Origin: Arthrobacter sp. Y81
GTDB lineage: Bacteria; Actinomycetota; Actinomycetes; Actinomycetales; Micrococcaceae
Reading direction: 5' to 3'
Assembly: GCF_002929335.1 (NCBI RefSeq)
Contig: NZ_PJIL01000012.1
Location: forward strand, 84,924 to 148,923
Length of the DNA stretch: 64,000 nucleotides
Under the pieces are notes generated by a model. The model was not told the DNA's origin, did not search any database, and was given only the letters and a program-made list of their open reading frames with translations. This document shows positions 9,241-17,340 of this stretch, piece after piece (positions within the stretch are counted from its first letter, which is position 1; each line of letters starts with the position of its first letter). A program made the translations under genes and the position numbers.

Positions 9241-9732
9241 ATGAGCGATCCAATCGTCATTCTGACAGAAGAGCCGCTGGGTGCGGACGACCGCGTGAAC
9301 ATCGAACGCCTGGTGGACGGGGGTGACGCGCCACTGGTCGTGCTGGTGCCGGCCAACACCGAACGGCACCTCCTGGTGGACTTCCTCGAAAACCTGTCCC
9401 TGCTGGACGTCGCGAAGGCCTTCCGGGAGCTGACCTCGCATTCCCCGGACCCTGCATCAGAACGGGCCGCCGCCGCCGAGACCCTGGCGGTGTCGCTCAA
9501 CGCGCTGGCCGGGATCGGCAGCGGGGTCACCGGCGAAGTGGTGGACGGTGGCGCCGTCCAGGGCCTGGTGGCCAAGGTCAAGGAACTCGGAGCGGGCCAG
9601 GCTGTCGTTATTACCCGCCCGCACGCCATCGCGGACACCTTCCACACCGACTGGGCCAACAAGGCCCAGGACCAGCTGGGACTGCCCGTGCTGCACCTGT
9701 ACGCAGGTTCGGGATTTATCGGGGACTCCTGA
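9241..9732 (+). CDS. conserved hypothetical protein with a Rossmann-like core
   Basis: 163 aa. The sequence alternates strands and helices (VVLVPANTERHLLVDFLENLSLLD, then AVVITRPHAIADTFHTDWANKAQDQLG, then VLHLYAGSGFIGDS), compatible with a universal-stress-like Rossmann fold, but no ATP-binding glycine motif is visible. I recognise it only as a protein that recurs near msrB in Arthrobacter-type genomes (recollection). It ends 14 bp before msrB, so the two are probably one transcript. The function is unknown. Confidence 0.75.
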   Translation: MSDPIVILTEEPLGADDRVNIERLVDGGDAPLVVLVPANTERHLLVDFLENLSLLDVAKAFRELTSHSPDPASERAAAAETLAVSLNALAGIGSGVTGEVVDGGAVQGLVAKVKELGAGQAVVITRPHAIADTFHTDWANKAQDQLGLPVLHLYAGSGFIGDS

Positions 9733-9746
9733 GCGTTATTGAAGCT

Positions 9747-10235
9747 ATGAGCATCTTTAGCAACAGGCCAAAAGTCGCGCCCGTCCCGTCCCCCGGCGCC
9801 GCACCCGGAACCGAAAACGCCACCCCGCCGGTTGAAAAGACAGACGAGGAATGGCGCCGGGAGCTAACTCCGGAGGAGTACCGGGTGCTCCGCCAGGCCG
9901 GGACCGAGCGTCCCTACACCGGCGAATACTGGGATACCCACACGGCGGGTGTCTACAACTGCCGCGCCTGCGGTGCGGAACTGTTCACCAGCAATGAAAA
10001 GTTCGATTCCCACTGTGGCTGGCCGTCATTCTGGGCCCCGCTTGCAGACGGCACCGTCCGCTACATCCATGACCGCACCATGGGCATGGACCGGGTGGAG
10101 GTCCGCTGTGCCAACTGCGATTCCCATCTCGGCCACGTGTTCGAGGGCGAGGGTTACGGCACCCCCACGGACCAGCGCTTCTGCATCAACTCCGTCTCGC
10201 TGAAGCTGGTTTCGACGGACGACTCCGCCAAGTAG
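9747..10235 (+). CDS. msrB: peptide methionine-R-sulfoxide reductase
   Basis: 162 aa. It reduces the R epimer of methionine sulfoxide. The zinc ligands are C72RAC75 and C121ANC124, and the catalytic cysteine is Cys146 in RFCINS. The conserved block HCGWPSFW (Cys90) is present. The first 30 residues are a Pro/Ala-rich extension not found in the core family. It follows the 163-aa protein closely. Confidence 0.96.
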   Translation: MSIFSNRPKVAPVPSPGAAPGTENATPPVEKTDEEWRRELTPEEYRVLRQAGTERPYTGEYWDTHTAGVYNCRACGAELFTSNEKFDSHCGWPSFWAPLADGTVRYIHDRTMGMDRVEVRCANCDSHLGHVFEGEGYGTPTDQRFCINSVSLKLVSTDDSAK

Positions 10236-10379
10236 CCCGTTCCGCCCCGGCGCCCGCGCGGTGGCCAGCCGCGCAGCGGGCCACCGCCAGGCTCCCCATG
10301 AGGCTAGCGCCGGGACAGGCAGCCACGCCCACCGCTGTAGCTGGGGCGGGCTTGCTGAGCCATTTGCCCAAGACTTACT

Positions 10380-10393
10380 TATGCTCAGGCATA
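10380..10393. promoter_or_regulatory. palindrome upstream of the DUF6421-like operon
   Basis: TATGC-TCAG-GCATA, 77 bp before the ATG of the operon's first gene. It lies in the only AT-rich patch of the 234-bp spacer and contains TATGCT, a possible -10 element. A second small inverted repeat (CTACG-CTCGC-CGTAG) lies at 10421-10435. I take the first as a candidate operator. Confidence 0.4.
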
Positions 10394-10469
10394 TTTTGCA
10401 TTAGAAGATCTGTTTGCTTGCTACGCTCGCCGTAGAAGCTCCAAGCAACCAGAAAGGCGATCGCCGACG

Positions 10470-11885
10470 ATGACTACGACCGCTCTCACCGCAGCCGCCC
10501 CGCTCACCGAAAACCACCCCGAGTGGGTGCGGCTCAAGGCCGCCGCCACCGCCCTGCAGGCCCTCCAGACCCAGGACGGTTCGGTGCCCGACGCCGCTGA
10601 CCATGCGGCCGCCGCCGGACACGTCGGCACCATCACCGCAGCGGTGGAGGCACTCTCCCCTGAGTTCCCGCACGACGCCCGGTACCTCGAACTCCTCGTC
10701 CGCGACTTCGGCCGGTGGGCCGCCGGCGGCTTCGGCGTCCCGGATTTCCTGGATTCGCTGCTCGCCTTCCAGCCGCAGCAGCACCGGATCAACGGACTGC
10801 GGCACCTGGTGGTTTTCCCCATGTACACGCAGAACGGCAGCAGCAGCCGCCTCGTCGAGGCCGTCCTCATCGAGGTCATCTGGCCGGAGTTCATTGCCGG
10901 CCTCGAGGAGGGCGAATACTCCAACAAGCTGTTCGTTCCGATCCGGTTCCTGGACTTCACCCCGGGCTACAACACCAACTCGGCCGTGCTGTTCCCGGAA
11001 ACCGTCGCGGTCCGGGAAACGCCCACCTTCACGTGGGGCGCCATCTTCGCGGACCGCGAGGCCGCCCGCTTCCGCCGGGTCCTCCGGGCGGCCGCCGACA
11101 TCACCCGCCTGGCACTGCCGGCCGAAGCCGCGGAACTCCTCGAAAACCAGGAACTCACCCAGGAAACGTTCGTGATGTGGGACCTCATCCACGACCGCAC
11201 GCACATGCGCGGCGACCTGCCCTTCGATCCCTTCATGATCAAGCAGCGCATGCCCTTCTTCCTGTACTCCCTGGAGGAACTCCGCTGCGACCTGACGGCC
11301 TTCCGGGAATCCGTGAAGATCGAAAAGGACGAAGACGCCGATCCGGAAGCACGCCGGCACGCCAAGCTGGTCCAGTACGCCGTCATCTTCGACCGGATCT
11401 TCCGCTTTGCCATCACCGGCAGCCGGGTCCGCAATTATGACGGCCTCGGCGGACAGCTGCTGTTCGCCTGGATGCACCAGCACCGTGTCCTGCACTGGAC
11501 CGACAGCAAGCTCAGCATCGACTGGGACGAGGCCGCGGACGTGGTGGTCGGGCTCGGCGCCCGGATCGAGGAGCTGTACTGGCGCTCGATCGACCGCCCC
11601 AAGGCTGCCCACTGGCTCGCGGCCTATGAGCTGATTTCCGGGACAGTCACACCCCACCCGGCCTCCGTCTGGGCCAAGGGTCCGGCTGCCCTCCCGCTGG
11701 ACGGACCGCCGCGCGGCCTCACGGACCAGGTGCTCGACGACGAATTCCCGCTGTCCATGTTCTACGAGGCACTCGAAAAGAAGATGCGCCCGGTCATCGA
11801 ATCCACGGCCGGCATCACAGGGACGTCGGACACCGGAGCAGCGACGAACGACGGCGGCTCCACCCGGGCACTGAACGCCGGATGA
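10470..11885 (+). CDS. DUF6421-like conserved protein
   Basis: 471 aa, cytoplasmic, no signal peptide or membrane segment. From memory it matches the actinobacterial family DUF6421. The most striking segment is near residues 239-262 (IHDRTHMRGDLPFDPFM, then MPFFLYSLEELRCDLTAF). It is dense in His, Asp, Arg and Glu and looks like a metal or active site; another is FRFAITGSRVRNYDGLGGQLLFAW. The last 40 residues are low-complexity. It is the first gene of a three-gene unit: the SDR start overlaps its stop (ATGA) and the aldolase follows. The tight coupling suggests a shared substrate. The biochemical activity is unknown. Confidence 0.8.
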   Translation: MTTTALTAAAPLTENHPEWVRLKAAATALQALQTQDGSVPDAADHAAAAGHVGTITAAVEALSPEFPHDARYLELLVRDFGRWAAGGFGVPDFLDSLLAFQPQQHRINGLRHLVVFPMYTQNGSSSRLVEAVLIEVIWPEFIAGLEEGEYSNKLFVPIRFLDFTPGYNTNSAVLFPETVAVRETPTFTWGAIFADREAARFRRVLRAAADITRLALPAEAAELLENQELTQETFVMWDLIHDRTHMRGDLPFDPFMIKQRMPFFLYSLEELRCDLTAFRESVKIEKDEDADPEARRHAKLVQYAVIFDRIFRFAITGSRVRNYDGLGGQLLFAWMHQHRVLHWTDSKLSIDWDEAADVVVGLGARIEELYWRSIDRPKAAHWLAAYELISGTVTPHPASVWAKGPAALPLDGPPRGLTDQVLDDEFPLSMFYEALEKKMRPVIESTAGITGTSDTGAATNDGGSTRALNAG

Positions 11886-12607
11886 GTGCCGGACGCCCAT
11901 TGAACGTTGTGGTCACCGGCGGCAGCGGACCGTCCGGGATCGCCACGGCACGTGCATTGCGCGAGGCCGGCCATACGGTCTTCACGGTCGGTTCGGACGC
12001 CCCCCGGATCGCGGCCGCCGCTGCGGAGGCGGGTGACGGCGTCGTTCCGCTGACCTGCGACCTCGCCAGCCTGGCGGATGTCAGGGCACTGCACGCCACG
12101 ATTGCCGGCAGGGTCGGAAGGGTCGACGGCGTCATCCACCTTGTGGGCGGCTGGCGCGGCGCCAGCGGCATCACGGACCAGACTGACGAGGACTGGGACT
12201 TCCTGGAACGTGGCGCCATCACCACCGTGAGGAATGTGACGCGGGTGTTCTACGACGACCTCGCGGCCTCCGACGCCGGCCGTTTTGCCATGGTCACCTC
12301 CACGGCAGTAGCCACCCCGACGGCGGCCGGCGCCAGCTACGTTGCGGCCAAGGCCGCCGCCGAAGCCTGGACCCTGGCGGTGGCCGAGGGCTTCAGCACG
12401 GAACCGCACAGCGGCAGCGGCGAACAGCACAGCGCCGCGGTCATCTTTGTCGTCAAAGGCCTCATGGACCCCGGAATGCGCGCGAAGTCCCCCGGCCGCA
12501 GCTTCCCCGGCTATACCGACGTTGCGGACCTGGCCGCCGCCGCCGTCGGACTCTTCACCGCCTCCGCGGCGGAACTGAACGGCCAGCGGCTGCTCCTTAG
12601 CCGTTGA
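11882..12607 (+). CDS. short-chain dehydrogenase/reductase
   Basis: 241 aa Rossmann protein. The nucleotide-binding motif is VVTGGSGPSGIA (residues 10-21) and the catalytic pair is YVAAK near residue 152, with the catalytic Ser region AMVTSTAVATPT just before it. The glycine motif TGGSGxSG is the classical SDR form. It overlaps the preceding gene by four bases and is followed after 25 bp by the aldolase. The substrate is unknown but is probably a hydroxy or keto compound shared with the neighbours. Confidence 0.9.
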   Translation: MSAGRPLNVVVTGGSGPSGIATARALREAGHTVFTVGSDAPRIAAAAAEAGDGVVPLTCDLASLADVRALHATIAGRVGRVDGVIHLVGGWRGASGITDQTDEDWDFLERGAITTVRNVTRVFYDDLAASDAGRFAMVTSTAVATPTAAGASYVAAKAAAEAWTLAVAEGFSTEPHSGSGEQHSAAVIFVVKGLMDPGMRAKSPGRSFPGYTDVADLAAAAVGLFTASAAELNGQRLLLSR

Positions 12608-12632
12608 CCGCGGACATCCCTAGACTGAAAGC

Positions 12633-13733
12633 GTGACCAAAGCGATGACAACCACAGTTGAAACTGCCCCTGCCGCCACCGCGGCACGGCTCCATGACCC
12701 CGCCGTCCGGGGCTTCGCCTCCGACAACTACTCAGGCGTCCACCCCGAAGTCCTGGCGGCCCTGGCAGCAGCCAACGAGGGGCACCAGGTCTCCTACGGC
12801 GAAGACGATTACACCGCACGGCTGCAGGTGCTTATGGAAGGGCACTTCGGCGCAGGCATCGAATGCTTCCCGGTCTTCAACGGAACCGGAGCCAACGTGC
12901 TCTCCCTTCAGTCCCTGCTCCCGCGCTGGGGCGCAGTGATCTGCGCGTCGACGGCGCACATCAACATGGATGAGAACGGAGCGCCCGAGCGGATCGGCGG
13001 CATCAAGCTGCTCCAGATCCCCACTGCCGACGGCAAGCTCACCCCGGAGCTGATCGACAGGGAAGCCTGGGGCTGGGGCGACGAACACCGCGCCCAGCCC
13101 CTGGCCGTATCCATCACCCAGACCACCGAGCTTGGCACCTGCTACACACCCGAAGAGGTCCGCGCAATCGCCGACCACGTCCATGCCAAGGGCATGAAGC
13201 TCCACATGGACGGCGCCCGGCTGGCGAACGCAGCAGCCCACCTCGACGTGCCGCTGCGGGCGTTCACGCGCGACGCCGGCGTGGACATCCTCTCCTTCGG
13301 CGGCACCAAGAACGGGCTGCTGTTCGGCGAGGTGGTGGTGGCACTGAACCCGGAGGCCGCCCACGGCCTGGTGTACCTGCGCAAGATGAACATGCAGCTG
13401 GCCTCCAAAATGAGGTTCATGTCCGCCCAGTTCATCGCGCTTCTCGAGGGCGACCTGTGGCTGCGGTCAGCCAGGCACGCCAACGCCATGGCTGCCCGGC
13501 TGCGCGCTGCCGTGGACGCGATCGACGGCGTGGAGCCCACCCAGAAGACGGAATCCAACGGAGTGTTCGCCATCCTGCCCGAGGGCGTTGCGGACCGGCT
13601 ACGGGCATCCTTCCGCTTCTACGACTGGAACGAAGCCGCCCGGGAAGTGCGCTGGATGTGCTCGTTCGACACGAGCGAAGAGGACGTGGATTCGTTCGTC
13701 GCCGCCATCAAGCGGGAGCTGGCGGCCGGTTGA
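12633..13733 (+). CDS. PLP-dependent low-specificity threonine aldolase-like enzyme
   Basis: 366 aa of the beta-eliminating lyase / threonine aldolase family (fold type I). It begins near FASDNYSGVHPEVL, has the substrate loop SYGEDDYTARL and binds PLP through Lys226 in SFGGTKNGLLFG. MDGARLANAA provides the usual Asp. GTG at 12633 and ATG at 12645 are both possible starts. The family cleaves L-threonine or other beta-hydroxy amino acids to glycine and an aldehyde. The operon context with an SDR suggests a dedicated beta-hydroxy amino acid rather than housekeeping glycine supply (inference). Confidence 0.9.
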   Translation: MTKAMTTTVETAPAATAARLHDPAVRGFASDNYSGVHPEVLAALAAANEGHQVSYGEDDYTARLQVLMEGHFGAGIECFPVFNGTGANVLSLQSLLPRWGAVICASTAHINMDENGAPERIGGIKLLQIPTADGKLTPELIDREAWGWGDEHRAQPLAVSITQTTELGTCYTPEEVRAIADHVHAKGMKLHMDGARLANAAAHLDVPLRAFTRDAGVDILSFGGTKNGLLFGEVVVALNPEAAHGLVYLRKMNMQLASKMRFMSAQFIALLEGDLWLRSARHANAMAARLRAAVDAIDGVEPTQKTESNGVFAILPEGVADRLRASFRFYDWNEAAREVRWMCSFDTSEEDVDSFVAAIKRELAAG

Positions 13734-13794
13734 GCGGGCGTCCGGGGCGGCGAGCCTGCCGGGATCGGCGCCACATCTTGCGTAACCTGCGAAG

Positions 13795-14445
13795 GTGAAC
13801 GCACTCGACCAGGTTCCCGCGGAGTTCCTTACCGCGTTGGAATCCCTTCGAAAAGCACGGTGCCGCAGTGAGCTGCACCTGGACGAGATCCCCGCGCCCT
13901 CAAGGCTGGCACCCTTTGCGGTGGCCCTTGGCGCTGAGGTCATTGGGCCTGTCCCGCACCCGGCCCCGGCAGCAGTGCACGGGCCGGTTTCCGCGGCGCT
14001 CGTCCGCGCTGCCGGCACCGTTGACGATGACAACGAAGAACTCGCCACCGGCCGCTTCATCCTGCTCTACGACCCCGACGGATCAGCGGTGTGGGACGGC
14101 GAGTTCCGGATCGTGACCTACATCCGCGCCCAGCTGGAGCCGGAAATGGGAAACGACGAAATGCTCGGCTCGGTGGCCTGGACCTGGCTCGTCGAAGCGC
14201 TGGAGAACCACCGGGCACCCTACCGGGCAGCGGGCGGAACGGCCACCAGGGTCCTGTCAGAGAGCTTCGGCACCCTCTCGGACCGGCCCGGTTCGATCGA
14301 CATCGAACTGCGGGCTTCCTGGACGCCCGCCGGACCGGATATCCGGTCCCACCTGGAAGCGTGGTCGGACATGGTCTGCACCTTCGCCGGACTCCCCCCG
14401 CTGCCGGAGGGCGTGACCGCCCTGCCCCGCAGGCGGCGCAACTGA
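13795..14445 (+). CDS. DUF3000 family protein
   Basis: 216 aa from GTG. The conserved features are LHLDEIPAPSRLAPFAVAL near residue 27, GRFILLYDPDGSAVWDGEFR in the middle, and ELRASWTP and HLEAWSDMVCTFAGLPPLPEGV near the C-terminus. This is the actinobacterial DUF3000 family, typically found just upstream of the HRDC-type RNase D gene, as here. There are no membrane segments or catalytic motifs I can identify. The function is unknown. Confidence 0.88.
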   Translation: MNALDQVPAEFLTALESLRKARCRSELHLDEIPAPSRLAPFAVALGAEVIGPVPHPAPAAVHGPVSAALVRAAGTVDDDNEELATGRFILLYDPDGSAVWDGEFRIVTYIRAQLEPEMGNDEMLGSVAWTWLVEALENHRAPYRAAGGTATRVLSESFGTLSDRPGSIDIELRASWTPAGPDIRSHLEAWSDMVCTFAGLPPLPEGVTALPRRRRN

Positions 14446-14502
14446 CCATGGCTGGCCACGGCGGGACGCCCTTCAGCGCGATGTCGGTAAACTGAAGGCA
14501 TC

Positions 14503-15834
14503 ATGACCCCTCAAAATCCGGAACACACCACAGCCGGCGTCCCGGCTGCTGACATTACTCCCCACATCACGGTGGAAGGCTTCGACAGCCTGGTCCCCGA
14601 GGTCATCGACCTCGATGCCCCCCGCGACGGAGTGCCGCTCGTTATTGAAACCCCTGCCGGCCTGGAACGCTGCGCAGCCGCCATCGCCGCCGGGACAGGT
14701 CCGGCGGGCGTGGACGCTGAACGTGCCTCTGGCTTCCGCTACGGACAGCGGGCCTTCCTGGTCCAGATCCGGCGCGAAGGCTCGGGAACCTGGCTCATCG
14801 ATCCGGAACCCTTCGGGGACCTGCAGATCATCAACGATGCCCTGGACGGCGTTGAGTGGATCCTGCACGCAGCGAGCCAGGACCTTCCGTGCCTTTCGGA
14901 GCTGGGCATGTGGCCGCACAAACTGTTTGATACGGAACTGGCTGCCCGGCTGGCAGGACTGCCGCGGGTAGGCCTCGCGGCCGTCATTGAGCAGCTGCTC
15001 GGCTTCGGACTCGCGAAGGAACATTCCGCTGCCGACTGGTCCACGCGCCCGCTGCCCGAACCCTGGCTGCGGTACGCGGCCCTGGACGTCGAGGTCCTCA
15101 CGGAACTGCGCGAGGAGCTCATCGAGCTGCTCCAGGCCGACGGAAAGCTTGAATACGCCGAACAGGAATTCGCGGCCATCCTCGCGGCCGGGCTTGCCCC
15201 TCCCCGGGTGGATCCCTGGCGCAAGACCTCAGGGCTGCACCAGATCCGTGACCGCCGCCAGCTGGCCGCGGTCCGCGAACTGTGGATGGAACGCGATTCC
15301 CTGGCCCGCAAGCGCGATGTTGCCCCCGGCCGGCTCATCCCGGACTCTTCGCTTGTGGCCGCGGCCAAGGCCATGCCCGCCACCGTCCCGCAGCTGCTGG
15401 GCACCAAAGGTTTCCACGGCCGGGCCGCACAACGGGAGGCCCCCCGCTGGCTGCGGTGCATCGCCACTGCACGGACCATGGAGGAACTGCCGCCGCTGCA
15501 TCTGCCCACGAACGCGCCGCCACCGCCGCGCGTCTGGGCCGACCGGGACCCGGCAGCTGCCGAACGGCTGTCGACTGCCAGGCCGCTGCTGCAGGACAAA
15601 GCCGATGAACTGAACCTTCCCGTCGAGAACCTGCTCACGCCGGACTTCCTGCGCCGCGTGGCCTGGCGTCCGCCCGTGGAGCTCAGCGAAGAAGCAATCG
15701 CCGAAGAGCTCAGTGAACTCGGCGCCCGACCATGGCAGATCGACCTGACGGCGCCCCTGATCACCTCGGCGTTCCTCAATCCGCAGCCGCTGCCTCCGAA
15801 GGAACCCAAGGCCGCTCCCGCCGCCGGGAGTTAG
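14503..15834 (+). CDS. rnd: ribonuclease D-like 3'-5' exonuclease with HRDC domain
   Basis: 443 aa. DEDDy exonuclease motifs are visible: VDAERASGFRYGQRAFLVQI (Exo I, Asp and Glu), ILHAASQDLPCL (Exo II) and YAALDVEVL (Exo III, Tyr and Asp). An HRDC domain follows (RDRRQLAAVRELWMERDSLARKRDVAPGRLI region) and an Ala/Pro-rich tail. The family trims tRNA and other structured RNAs. It follows DUF3000 by 57 bp. An alternative start is ATG codons further in, but the long N-terminus is normal for actinobacterial members. Confidence 0.92.
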   Translation: MTPQNPEHTTAGVPAADITPHITVEGFDSLVPEVIDLDAPRDGVPLVIETPAGLERCAAAIAAGTGPAGVDAERASGFRYGQRAFLVQIRREGSGTWLIDPEPFGDLQIINDALDGVEWILHAASQDLPCLSELGMWPHKLFDTELAARLAGLPRVGLAAVIEQLLGFGLAKEHSAADWSTRPLPEPWLRYAALDVEVLTELREELIELLQADGKLEYAEQEFAAILAAGLAPPRVDPWRKTSGLHQIRDRRQLAAVRELWMERDSLARKRDVAPGRLIPDSSLVAAAKAMPATVPQLLGTKGFHGRAAQREAPRWLRCIATARTMEELPPLHLPTNAPPPPRVWADRDPAAAERLSTARPLLQDKADELNLPVENLLTPDFLRRVAWRPPVELSEEAIAEELSELGARPWQIDLTAPLITSAFLNPQPLPPKEPKAAPAAGS

Positions 15835-15917
15835 CACGGGAGTTAGCCGCGGGGCGTCAGGCTAGCCCGCCCTCATCGCATGATTTCAAGGAAAGGACAG
15901 AATGGCCGCAGGGGTCC

Positions 15918-15946
15918 TTGCCAGCTAAGTTACTCACGAGTAACAT
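15918..15946 (+). promoter_or_regulatory. fadAB promoter with embedded 16-bp operator
   Basis: A -35 element TTGCCA (15918-15923), an exact 17-nt spacer and a -10 element TAACAT (15941-15946) precede fadA by 75 bp. A perfect palindrome GTTACTC-AC-GAGTAAC (15929-15944) fills the spacer and the first half of the -10 box. A bound dimer would block RNA polymerase. The size and symmetry suit a TetR-type fatty-acid regulator; no such gene is in the window. Confidence 0.72.
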
Positions 15947-16020
15947 TGGGATCAATGTCGCCCGGACCGCTGCTGCCACTGGCGTGCGTCCGGCATCAAT
16001 GTCTCGATGAGGAGTATCAC

Positions 16021-17340
16021 GTGAGCCAAGCCCGGAGCAGCAGAAACACCCGCACCGTCCGCGACGTCGTCTTTGTGGACGGTGTCCGAACGCCGTTCGG
16101 CCGTGCGGGCGAGAAGGGCATCTACGCCGGAACCCGCGCCGATGACCTCGTGGTCAAGTGCATCCGCGAACTGATGCGCCGCAATCCTTCCCTTCCCGCC
16201 GACCGCGTCGATGAAGTAGCAATTGCCGCCACCACCCAGACCGGCGACCAGGGCCTCACTATCGGCCGCACGGCGGCACTGCTGGCGGGGCTCCCCCGCA
16301 CCGTCCCGGGATTCGCCGTGGACCGTATGTGCGCCGGCGCAATGACCGCGGTGACAACCACCGCCAGCGGCATCGCCTTCGGGGCCTACGACGTCGTCAT
16401 CGCCGGCGGAGTGGAACACATGGGCAACCACCCGATGGGCGAGGGCGGAGATCCCAACCCGCGGTTCATGTCCGAGCGCCTGGTGGATCCCGCAGCACTC
16501 AACATGGGCAATACCGCCGAAAACCTGCACGACCGCTTTCCGGCCATCACCAAGGACCGCACCGACGCCTACGCCGTAGCTTCCCAGGACAAGCTGGCAG
16601 CGGCCTACGGAAAAGGCCAGATCCAGCCGGACCTTGCGCCGGTGGCCACCATGAAACCGGGCCAGGGCTGGACGGTCAACACCGTTGACGAACCGCCCCG
16701 GCCGGGAACTTCCCTCGAGGACCTCGCCGCGCTGCGTACCCCCTTCCGACCCCACGGCCGGGTCACAGCCGGCAACGCCGCCGGACTGAACGACGGCGCG
16801 ACGGCGGCCCTGCTCGCCTCCGCCGACGCTGCAGCGGAGCTGGGCCTGCCGGTGAAGATGCGCCTGGTCAGCTACGCCTTTGCCGGCGTCGAGCCCGAAG
16901 TCATGGGCATCGGGCCGGTCCCGGCCACGGAAAAGGCGCTCAGGAACGCCGGCCTCGGCATCGGGGACATCGGGCTCTTCGAAATCAACGAGGCGTTCGC
17001 CGTCCAGGTGCTGAGCTTCCTGGACCACTTCGGTATTTCCGACGACGATCCCCGCGTCAACCGCTACGGCGGCGCGATCGCCGTGGGGCATCCGCTCGCC
17101 TCGTCCGGAGTGCGGCTGATGAATCAGCTGGCACGCCAGTTCGAAGAGGACCCCTCGGTCCGTTACGGCATGACCACCATGTGCATCGGCCTGGGCATGG
17201 GCGCCACCGTCATCTGGGAAAACCCGCGTCACTCGGAATACGCAGGCTACAGCGGGGCCGTGTTCCCAGGCGACAATTCCGCCGCCGAAACTGCCACCAC
17301 CGAACCTGCCACCACAGAAACCGAAGGAGCCGCAGCATGA
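16021..17340 (+). CDS. fadA: acetyl-CoA acyltransferase (3-ketoacyl-CoA thiolase)
   Basis: 439 aa from the GTG at 16021, which has GAGGAG six to eleven bases upstream; the frame is open further upstream without a ribosome site. The thiolase catalytic residues are Cys104 (DRMCAGAM), His357 (AVGHPLASSG) and Cys388 (TMCIGLGMG), with NEAFAVQ between them. It cleaves 3-ketoacyl-CoA in the last step of beta-oxidation. About 30 residues at the C-terminus are Ala/Thr/Glu-rich. The stop overlaps the fadB start (ATGA), so the two subunits are made in a coupled way. Confidence 0.96.
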   Translation: MSQARSSRNTRTVRDVVFVDGVRTPFGRAGEKGIYAGTRADDLVVKCIRELMRRNPSLPADRVDEVAIAATTQTGDQGLTIGRTAALLAGLPRTVPGFAVDRMCAGAMTAVTTTASGIAFGAYDVVIAGGVEHMGNHPMGEGGDPNPRFMSERLVDPAALNMGNTAENLHDRFPAITKDRTDAYAVASQDKLAAAYGKGQIQPDLAPVATMKPGQGWTVNTVDEPPRPGTSLEDLAALRTPFRPHGRVTAGNAAGLNDGATAALLASADAAAELGLPVKMRLVSYAFAGVEPEVMGIGPVPATEKALRNAGLGIGDIGLFEINEAFAVQVLSFLDHFGISDDDPRVNRYGGAIAVGHPLASSGVRLMNQLARQFEEDPSVRYGMTTMCIGLGMGATVIWENPRHSEYAGYSGAVFPGDNSAAETATTEPATTETEGAAA

